Of a stretch of DNA of 64,000 nt, positions 27,365 through 34,903 are shown piece after piece. The position numbers and the translations under genes were made by a program. The stretch lies in contig NZ_CP010979.1 in NCBI RefSeq assembly GCF_000498395.2, positions 3,410,001 through 3,474,000 of the forward strand. Reading direction: 5' to 3'. The stretch is from Pseudomonas putida S13.1.2. Its GTDB lineage: Bacteria > Pseudomonadota > Gammaproteobacteria > Pseudomonadales > Pseudomonadaceae. Numbering within the stretch: position 1 is the stretch's first letter; each line of letters begins with the position of its first letter. The notes below the pieces were generated by a model that searched no databases, had not been told where the DNA came from, and saw only the letters and a program-made list of their open reading frames with translations.

Positions 27365-27553
27365 TTGCTTATCCCCTTAGTAGCTGTTTAATCGGTACTT
27401 GCTTCGCTTGCCGACCACGATGGGGACTTTGTACACCTGTGCCGGCACGGCCGGAACTAGCACTTTTAACAGGTGGCGGCGGCGGCGGCGTTTGTTAGTG
27501 TGGGGACCCAAGCTCATGAAATTCCGTACCCTACAGCCTCCGGAGCGCACCTC
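27365..27553. promoter_or_regulatory. divergent promoter region between P47-like operon and RHS-2
   Basis: The 189 bp separating the two divergent transcription units must hold both promoters. Visible structure: a 10-bp palindrome GTGCCGGCAC at 27439-27448, followed by CACTTTTAAC, then a GGC-repeat (about five units) at 27474-27491. No confident -10/-35 pair could be assigned. The shared region suggests co-regulation of RHS-2 with the six-gene operon. Confidence 0.45.
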
Positions 27554-30500
27554 ATGGCGACCGAATCCAGCATCAGTTCCAATGCATTCAACTTTTTTAA
27601 CCACATACAAAATGGTGTAGACCCGCGCACAGGGCTCTATACCTTCCGCGTTGAGCTTTCCGCGTTTAACGGCAGTGACCTGCTGGCGCCTGAAATCGAC
27701 CTGTATTTACGCTACAGCCCATTGAACCCGCACGACCGTGGTTATGGCAGCGGCTGGAGCTTGCCGACCACCGAGTTCGACCCCGCCCGCGGACGCCGAA
27801 TCATTTCACTGGCCAACGGCGAAACCTTCAAAGCCGATGGCCGCGTCGGCGGTGACCAGTTGACAATGTCGGAAAAGAAAATCGACACGTTCCATCTTTA
27901 CGAGGACGCTGAGAACCGCTGGCGGGTAGTGCACCGTTCCGGCATGGTGGAGGTGCTCGAACCAAAAGGCTCGGGCGCACAGGCCAGGGCTGTGGCGACC
28001 CGTATCTTCAGCCGTCAGGGGCACTGGCTTGACCTGGAGTACGGCCTTCATGCCGGCTTCCCGATGTTGACCAAGATCACCGACATGCGGGGTGTCACCC
28101 TGCTGGACGTGAGTCGCACCGACAACCGGGTCGGGCTGACCTTGCCCTCGGACGCTGGCAGCGCCACCTACACCATGGTATTGGGTACCAACAACCGGGT
28201 AGACCGCATCGAACTGCCCACCGAGAACCTGGCAAGCTGGCGCTTCACCTATGACCGCGTGCGAAACGTAGACTGCATCAGTACGGTCCGCACCCCTGCA
28301 GGCGGTTTGGAGGAGATTGCCTACGGTGATGGCGGCCACCAGTTCCCGATCGGTTCGGGCGTTGCTCCGTTGCCGCGGGTGACCCGGCACGTACAACACC
28401 CGGGCCATGGGCAACCGGCGATCGACACGCGTTACACCTACTCCAGCAACGGCCATAATTTCCTGGGGGGCAACGTAAGGCTGGACTGGCGCGACGACGG
28501 CCTGGACAACCTGTTCCGCCAGGCGATGGACTATGACTACGCCACCACCGAGACGCTCTGGGTCGATGACAAACCGGTGCGCAGCACCGTGCGCGAATTC
28601 AACAAGTTTCATCTGAACACACGTGAGGCCGTGTATCGCGGCAGCAGGTTGAATGCCGATAAAACCGAGGTCATCGGCAACAACATCGAAGAGAAAACCA
28701 TTTCGTATGACCTGAGGGCCGGGCGCTTCGAAGAACAGGTCAACGCCTGCCAGCTTCCAGTCAAGGTGCAAACCCGCTGGCGTCTGCTCGACAGCAGTCG
28801 CCAGCGTGAAGAAGAAGTCACCACCACATACGACGACTTCGGCAATGTGCTGACGCAAAAAGCAGCTAATGGCATTGTGGAAACCTCCCGTTGGTACCGG
28901 AACGGAGACGACGGCTACCCTGGCAACGCTGAAAGGTTCGTATGTGACCTGCATACGAAAACCGTGACGCCTGCGGCCGGGCACCCGGGAGGCGCCCCGA
29001 CGGTGGTCACCACGTACCGTTACAAGGCAATCAAAGTGCTGGCCAGCAGCAGTGAAGCAACCCGGCAGGAGAACTGGTGCGGCCTTGCAAGCGAAACGCT
29101 GACGAGCGGCGACAGCACACTCAAAGTTACCACCTATGACTATCACGAGCAGGAAGGCGAAAACCCCGTGCCGGGAAAGCCTTTGCAGCATGGGCGCCTG
29201 AAGAAGCGCGTCGTTGGCTTCCCCAACCCGGCTGGCGACGAACCCGACCAGCCGCCAATGCTGGAGACAGTTGTCGAATACGCCTACCAGTTCGACACGC
29301 TCGAATGGAGCCAGATGCGTGACGAGCGCTTGCATGACTTGCCTTCGGTTAGTGTTTTCAAAACTGTGTTGACCACGGTAGGCCATGACAACACGAGCCT
29401 GCAGACCAGCGAAGGCCATTCGCTGCTGTCGGGTGAACTGCTACAGAACATCGACGAAGACCAGGTTGAGCGCCGCACCGTACTCGACAAGCTGCGGCGC
29501 CCCGTCTATGAAATTGTTGCCGGAGGGGACGACAGCGAAGCCGTGCGCAGTAATGAATACGTCCTGTGTGCGCAAGAGCAGGATCAGGCCTACCAACGCT
29601 TCACCTCGCCCACAGCCGTGGTTACCGAAACCCGGTACGACGGATTGGGCCGCGAACACCAGGCGTTGGCCAGCCATGTAGACCCACAAACGCCAAGACG
29701 CCTGTTCCTGGTCAAGGAGCTGCTGCACGACGCCAGGGGCCGGGAAGTGGAAGAGCGCCAGTACGACTGGCTGAATGCACAACCCTACCCCACCCACGTG
29801 CAATTCCTGTCGCAGAGATACCTGTACGACAGTTGGGAAGCGCGCAATGTGGTGATCCGCGGCGATAACGTACAGGAGCATGTGCTTTTTGACCCCACCG
29901 AAGAAGATGCACACAAGAACATCTGCAAGACAACGTGGTTGCAGGTCGCGCAACAAACGCTGAAAAGTGAAAAGGTCAGGACCTGGAGCAATGCGTTCGA
30001 GAAACCCGTGCGGGTCGAGCGGCTGAGCCTGGAAGATGTTGTCGAGGCGGAGCAGACCATGGCCTACGACGGCCTCGGGCAATGTGTGGGCAAGGTCGAT
30101 GAACGCAACCACAAGACCGCATTCGAATACGACGCGTTCGGGCGCATGATTGCCAGCGTGCTGCCAGACGATACCCGCGTCGAGCATTGCTATGCGCCCC
30201 ATACGGACGGCGAGTGGGCAACCTCGATCACGGCGATCTCCAGCGCCGGGTCGCAGCCGCCCTTCGAGGTGGGCAGGCAGTGCTACAACGGCGTGGGCAA
30301 GGTGACTTCGCTCACCATCGGCAAACGCACCGAAGGCCTCGAATATGAACCTGGCCAATCGGTGCCGAAGGCCAGGGTCACCGGCGCAGGCGATACCATC
30401 AATTATCAGTACAACCTGGCTCTGTCACCCTCCCCCACCCACCACAGCGTGAACAAGTCGGAGACCGAGTTCGTCTATGACCCGGTCACGGCCATGATGA

Positions 30501-32470
30501 AAGAATCACGGGGTGCCAATGGCAACCGTGTTTACCAGTACAACGTGCATGATCAGTTGATCGGCGAAACCCTGGACAAACCCGGTGAGGCGCAGCGCAC
30601 GGTAGGCTATGTCAGCACGTTCTACAACCGCTTGAAGTCGCGCACGGATGCCGGGGGCATGACCGCCGAGCACGAGTACGATGAACGGGGCCGCCTGGAG
30701 TCCACCCGCGAGGGTAACCTGCATGCAACGTTCGCGTACAACGACCTGGGCAGGCTGATGACCGTCACCAGCACCGACACAGGTAACGGCAGCACGCTGA
30801 CCACGTCCCTTGGGTACGACGACCACGGCCGTGAATGTAACCGCACCCAGCGCCTCGACCAGAGGGCGGTACGTACATTGCTGCAGACGTGGGGCAAGGA
30901 CAACCTGCTCGACAACCGTGTGTTGCGTGACGGGAACGTCGTGGCGCTAATGGAGACGTTTACCTACGACCCGCGGGGCAGGCTCAGCATCGTCGAATAC
31001 AGCGGCAGCCAGCTACCCGAGGACGAGGCCAAACGCAAAACCCGCAAGCAGGTTTTCCGTTACGACAGCATCGACAACATCCGTAATTGCCTGACCACTT
31101 TCGAAGACGGTTCCACCGAAATGGCGGCGTATACCTACAAAGAGGATGACCGTTTCCTGCTGGATAAACTGACACTTACCATCCCCGGCACCTCGCCGCA
31201 AATATTGACGTTCAGCCATGACCAAAACGGCAACCTGACGGTGGACCAGCGCGGCCGGCCATTGGAATACGACGAAGAAAGCCGCTTGCTGCAGGTTGAT
31301 GGCCAAAACCTATACCAATACGACGGTGAAGGGCAAATACTGACCAGCCAGGCAGGCAGTGCCCCGCCGAGGCAGCTTTGGTTCGATGAGAACCGCCTTA
31401 GCCTGGCCATCCAGGACGGCATGTGTACGCGTTTCAGCTTCCATGCCGATATGCCGCTGGCCCAGCAAAGCGAGTCACCCGCCAGAACGCTGTTGCTGCA
31501 GACCGATGCAAGCTACAGTGTGATTGCCGAATGCGACGCCGGCGAGGTTCGCGACATCCGCTACAGCGCTTACGGCCAGCGGCACACCACCGTGCCCCTG
31601 CACAGCCACCTGGGCTTCAACGGTGAAGCGCTGGATGAGGGCAGTGACTGGTACATGCTGGGGCGCGGTGTGCGCGCCTACAACCCTGGGCTCAGGCGTT
31701 TCAACAGCCCCGACCCCCGTAGCGTGTTCGAAACCGGCGAGTTGAACCCCTACAGCTACTGCCTGAACAACCCGATTGCCCTGCGCGACCCCACCGGCAT
31801 GACAGCGTCGGGGGGCGGCGGCAGGCCACGGCGCCCCGACGAGGATGATCCAAACTGGCTGGGACGCGGGGGCAGCGGCGGCGGCTGGATGACGTGGATG
31901 TGGGTGGGCATTGGAGTAGTAGCCACCATTGCCGCCGTGCTCACCGCAGGCGCATCGCTGGCCGCAGTGGGCGCGTTAGGCCCAGCGGCGGCCGCTGCAG
32001 TGACATCGGCAGCCGCAACCGTTGCTGCGGGCAAATCCGCCGGCGTGGTGGGGTTCTTCCTGGCCCAAGCTGCCGGCACCACGATTACAGGAGCGATCAT
32101 GAGCACGGCTACTGCGGCGCTGGCACTTGCCAGTACGGTAGCACAGACAGTCGCGGCCGCTGGCAACAATGAGCAGGCGGCAAATTTGGCGCAGTACCTG
32201 GCCCTGGCGAGTGTTGGCGTGGGGTTTGCGAATGGAGTGCGGTCACTTGGCGGTGCGGCTTGGAAGGCGTTCAGCAATCGTAATTCACGCATTGCGGGGT
32301 GGACGCTAGGTAACAACATACAAAATAGAAATCCGCCCCCACCTCCAAATCCGAAACCAGGCAACCAGAATCTGCTCCGCGCAAATTCACGTCGCAACAA
32401 CGTTCAATATGACAGATTCCTTCACCGTGCGGCGCCCAATTCCCCACCAAGAGCGAGTGTGCCCTCCTAG
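27554..32470 (+). CDS. full-length RHS-repeat protein with variable C-terminal tip (RHS-2)
   Basis: YD-repeat toxin-type protein of 1638 residues. There is no signal peptide or PAAR domain; the N-terminus is SNAFNFFNHIQNGVDPRTGLYTF. The long YD-repeat shell is followed by the RHS core (about 1375-1414) with YNPGLRRFNSPDP and NPIALRDPTG. Beyond it lies a ~220-residue tip: a glycine-rich linker, two or three Ala/Gly-rich hydrophobic helices, a PPPPPNPKPG hinge and a basic tail. The tip matches no toxin family I know. The ATG at 27554 (GGAG upstream) gives the same N-terminus as RHS-1; an upstream GTG would add a spurious poly-Ala leader. No immunity gene follows within 250 bp. Confidence 0.9.
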   Translation: MATESSISSNAFNFFNHIQNGVDPRTGLYTFRVELSAFNGSDLLAPEIDLYLRYSPLNPHDRGYGSGWSLPTTEFDPARGRRIISLANGETFKADGRVGGDQLTMSEKKIDTFHLYEDAENRWRVVHRSGMVEVLEPKGSGAQARAVATRIFSRQGHWLDLEYGLHAGFPMLTKITDMRGVTLLDVSRTDNRVGLTLPSDAGSATYTMVLGTNNRVDRIELPTENLASWRFTYDRVRNVDCISTVRTPAGGLEEIAYGDGGHQFPIGSGVAPLPRVTRHVQHPGHGQPAIDTRYTYSSNGHNFLGGNVRLDWRDDGLDNLFRQAMDYDYATTETLWVDDKPVRSTVREFNKFHLNTREAVYRGSRLNADKTEVIGNNIEEKTISYDLRAGRFEEQVNACQLPVKVQTRWRLLDSSRQREEEVTTTYDDFGNVLTQKAANGIVETSRWYRNGDDGYPGNAERFVCDLHTKTVTPAAGHPGGAPTVVTTYRYKAIKVLASSSEATRQENWCGLASETLTSGDSTLKVTTYDYHEQEGENPVPGKPLQHGRLKKRVVGFPNPAGDEPDQPPMLETVVEYAYQFDTLEWSQMRDERLHDLPSVSVFKTVLTTVGHDNTSLQTSEGHSLLSGELLQNIDEDQVERRTVLDKLRRPVYEIVAGGDDSEAVRSNEYVLCAQEQDQAYQRFTSPTAVVTETRYDGLGREHQALASHVDPQTPRRLFLVKELLHDARGREVEERQYDWLNAQPYPTHVQFLSQRYLYDSWEARNVVIRGDNVQEHVLFDPTEEDAHKNICKTTWLQVAQQTLKSEKVRTWSNAFEKPVRVERLSLEDVVEAEQTMAYDGLGQCVGKVDERNHKTAFEYDAFGRMIASVLPDDTRVEHCYAPHTDGEWATSITAISSAGSQPPFEVGRQCYNGVGKVTSLTIGKRTEGLEYEPGQSVPKARVTGAGDTINYQYNLALSPSPTHHSVNKSETEFVYDPVTAMMKESRGANGNRVYQYNVHDQLIGETLDKPGEAQRTVGYVSTFYNRLKSRTDAGGMTAEHEYDERGRLESTREGNLHATFAYNDLGRLMTVTSTDTGNGSTLTTSLGYDDHGRECNRTQRLDQRAVRTLLQTWGKDNLLDNRVLRDGNVVALMETFTYDPRGRLSIVEYSGSQLPEDEAKRKTRKQVFRYDSIDNIRNCLTTFEDGSTEMAAYTYKEDDRFLLDKLTLTIPGTSPQILTFSHDQNGNLTVDQRGRPLEYDEESRLLQVDGQNLYQYDGEGQILTSQAGSAPPRQLWFDENRLSLAIQDGMCTRFSFHADMPLAQQSESPARTLLLQTDASYSVIAECDAGEVRDIRYSAYGQRHTTVPLHSHLGFNGEALDEGSDWYMLGRGVRAYNPGLRRFNSPDPRSVFETGELNPYSYCLNNPIALRDPTGMTASGGGGRPRRPDEDDPNWLGRGGSGGGWMTWMWVGIGVVATIAAVLTAGASLAAVGALGPAAAAAVTSAAATVAAGKSAGVVGFFLAQAAGTTITGAIMSTATAALALASTVAQTVAAAGNNEQAANLAQYLALASVGVGFANGVRSLGGAAWKAFSNRNSRIAGWTLGNNIQNRNPPPPPNPKPGNQNLLRANSRRNNVQYDRFLHRAAPNSPPRASVPS

Positions 32471-32509
32471 TCCCATTTTATAACGTTAACAACTCAGCAA
32501 ACTAGCTCG

Positions 32510-32563
32510 CCCCGCCAGGACGTTCGTAGCCAAGAAACTACAACTGTACCTGTCGGGGTTTTT
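32510..32563 (+). terminator. terminator after RHS-2
   Basis: Stem CCCCGCCAGG paired with CCTGTCGGGG (one mismatch), a large loop that contains a smaller GTAG/CTAC hairpin, then TTTTT. It ends the RHS-2 transcript. The rest of the 253-bp gap to the next gene shows no convincing gene. Confidence 0.7.
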
Positions 32564-32723
32564 ATATATCGCTCTCAAACTTCTCCTCTCACCTAGCATT
32601 TTTACCAGTATCCGCTACTTCCACGCCACGCTAGCCTGATCTCACCAACAACCGGTATCGCGCCAACCCGACTTCCCGGCATGGCCCGTTACCCTTATCG
32701 ACCAATGTGTGGGAGCAATCTGT

Positions 32724-34721
32724 ATGAGCAACGACTCGGCACGCCTGCTTGCAGCCAAGGTACGTCTTGATTATCAAAAACAACGTGTTGCCAGACTGGC
32801 TGCGCACAAGCCCTTGGCATTGGATGATCCACATGTTGAACATATCGTAGATCCCGCTGACGGCACGCTGCACAGGGATGCCCTCGATGCCGATTTGCCG
32901 GTCTCCATCAACGAGTGGGATAACCTGCCAGAAACAGGCTTTGGCGATATCGACGTACTGCAACTGGAAATGGCGAGGGTGGACGGCTCGGGTAATGTAG
33001 GTGATTTCCTGGAAGTGGGTATCGCCCATGAGTGCGATGCTGACACAACTTTCCCCCTAGCCGCTGAAATACCTCAAGAAGAGTACCCATCTGATGGCAA
33101 GCGACAACTTCGATACCGTATCGATAGGTACAACCACGACACACCCGAATACTCCAACGCCATCAGTCTCATTTTTGACAGAACACCGCCGTGGGGCAGA
33201 GATTTTCCTGCACAAGCAGTGTTGGCCGGCAATTTGATCACCGATGCATTCTTCACAGCAAACCCAACAGGCCTTAAAGTTACACTTCCTGCCTATGAGG
33301 GGCAGGATGCGAAAGATACCTACGCGCTTTTTTACACCTCTACGCCTCTTCAGGAAGGCCAAATACCGACGCCGATAGACAAAGGCACGCTACCTGCCAA
33401 TAGAGAACTACTGATTGCCAAGGACAAGATAGAAGCACTCGGCGATGGCCTGTTCTATGTTTCCTATCTGCTGGCAGACAAAGCCACCAACCTCAGCATG
33501 ATTGGGCTGCCCGTCGAGGTCGATGTAAACCTGGGTGAATTACCCCTCAACCTGCAAGATCCGGTAGTGCCACTGGCGGCAGACGGCCTGATCGACCTGG
33601 GCGATGCGCAAACGGGTGTCACCGTAGAAATACCGCAGTTCGACAATCATCTGAACACTGACAACGTTGAAGTGACATGGGGAACTAGCGAAGCAATTGT
33701 CGAACAAATTGGCTCACGCGAATTCCCCGTGTCCATTTCCATACCTGCTGACAACCTGCGCTTGGCCTATGGCGCTGCCGACGCTGTGGTAGCAACCCCG
33801 GTCAGCTATCGGATTCTGCGCCATCGAGTACCCTATGGCCCGAACAGTATCGAAGTGGATGTCGACTTCTCGGTCGCCGGCCCCGTCGACCCCGACCCTG
33901 ATTGGCCAAATCCGGTTCACCCTGGTCTGCTGGCCCCCGAGGTCCAGGGTGCGGTGTCGAAAACCCCCAACGTGCTGGACCGCAGCGACGCAGGCCAACC
34001 TGCCAAGCTCACGTTCACGCTCTATGAAAATGCCAAGGATGATGAACTGGTGGAGTTTTACTGGAACGGCACACAGGTGCCCGAGGCCCAGCACACCGTC
34101 GATACCAACGCTGACCCAGAAATCGAGGTGAGCATCCCCTGGACCTATATCGAGGCGGCGGGCAATAACGCCGCACTGCCGGTGCACTACACCATTCGCA
34201 AGCCAACGGGGGCCGGCAACGAACGACGCTCGATCAGCGCCTTGGTCGATGTTGACGCCGTAACCATCGTACTCGCCCCTGCCGCGTTCGAACGGACGTC
34301 CACTAGAGGCTGGCTCAACTGCGACTCGCTTTGGGAAGACTCGCAAAATCCGGCCGGCGACCCCGCCTTCAAGGTGTCTGTCGGTCCGCTTGATAAATAC
34401 CTGCCTTCAGGCGGCGTGGTGAACATGTCGTGGACCGCCTGGGGTGGCCGCAGCGGTGACAACCCGATTCCAGGCGCCGGATTGCAGGAGCCAGTCACCA
34501 TCACGCCGGCCCAGGCGAAGGACGGGTTTGCCTGGGAAGTCAAACCCTACGACGACCACATCCTGCCAATCTACGACCCCACCGGCTTTGGGCAGGACGG
34601 TCGCGGTCGCGTCCAGTACAGCCTGGAATTCAACGGCGAGACCGTGCATTCGGAGCCTATCGAGACCGTCGTAAGCCTGGGTACCGGCTCAGGGACATGC
34701 CCAATCCCGCCCGCCCCCTGA
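32724..34721 (+). CDS. Ig-like beta-sandwich repeat protein (665 aa)
   Basis: Predicted all-beta protein of 665 residues, no signal peptide. The N-terminal 45 residues are basic, then come repeated ~100-residue modules. Module joints show FDRTPP near 150, TDNVEVTWGT, KDDELVEFYWNGTQVP and NMSWTAWGGRSG. The FDRTPP joint also occurs as IDRTPP in the 490-residue protein at 37160, so the two are related. The ATG at 32724 follows GGGAG; an in-frame start 15 bp upstream is less favoured. Flanked by terminators on both sides, so probably its own transcript. Function unknown. Same module style as the first gene of the P47-like operon. Confidence 0.65.
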   Translation: MSNDSARLLAAKVRLDYQKQRVARLAAHKPLALDDPHVEHIVDPADGTLHRDALDADLPVSINEWDNLPETGFGDIDVLQLEMARVDGSGNVGDFLEVGIAHECDADTTFPLAAEIPQEEYPSDGKRQLRYRIDRYNHDTPEYSNAISLIFDRTPPWGRDFPAQAVLAGNLITDAFFTANPTGLKVTLPAYEGQDAKDTYALFYTSTPLQEGQIPTPIDKGTLPANRELLIAKDKIEALGDGLFYVSYLLADKATNLSMIGLPVEVDVNLGELPLNLQDPVVPLAADGLIDLGDAQTGVTVEIPQFDNHLNTDNVEVTWGTSEAIVEQIGSREFPVSISIPADNLRLAYGAADAVVATPVSYRILRHRVPYGPNSIEVDVDFSVAGPVDPDPDWPNPVHPGLLAPEVQGAVSKTPNVLDRSDAGQPAKLTFTLYENAKDDELVEFYWNGTQVPEAQHTVDTNADPEIEVSIPWTYIEAAGNNAALPVHYTIRKPTGAGNERRSISALVDVDAVTIVLAPAAFERTSTRGWLNCDSLWEDSQNPAGDPAFKVSVGPLDKYLPSGGVVNMSWTAWGGRSGDNPIPGAGLQEPVTITPAQAKDGFAWEVKPYDDHILPIYDPTGFGQDGRGRVQYSLEFNGETVHSEPIETVVSLGTGSGTCPIPPAP

Positions 34722-34731
34722 CAGGGTGCCG

Positions 34732-34766
34732 ATGATGGGCTGACGGGGTTACTCGCAGCCCATCAT
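34732..34766 (+). terminator. hairpin terminator
   Basis: Perfect 11-bp arms ATGATGGGCTG and CAGCCCATCAT around a 13-nt loop, right after the Ig-like gene. The T-run is short. Confidence 0.65.
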
Positions 34767-34903
34767 TTGCAGGATTAGTCGACACCAACAATAGGGCTTT
34801 TCCTACAGGAATGTGTCGCCAAATCCCTAGACTTTGGTGCCCTTGGTCAGCCCCTTGGCAGCGGCCGACCCGTTTCCTAACCGGACAAACCACAGGTATC
34901 CGC

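Noticed and set aside
27554..32470. RHS-2 as a type VI secretion effector
   Set aside because: No PAAR or VgrG domain in the protein and no hcp, vgrG, EagR-type chaperone or immunity gene nearby. The delivery route is therefore left open.
13278..32470. A complete insecticidal Tc (ABC) toxin locus
   Set aside because: No TcA pore protein and no TcB with SpvB/integrin-like regions. The RHS proteins lack the TcC N-terminal style.
32510..32563. A large-loop palindrome resembling an integron attC site
   Set aside because: It lacks the paired R and L core boxes and has a T-run; a terminator explains it.
32471..32723. A small immunity gene after RHS-2
   Set aside because: No open frame of useful length with a start and ribosome-binding site was found in this gap on either strand.
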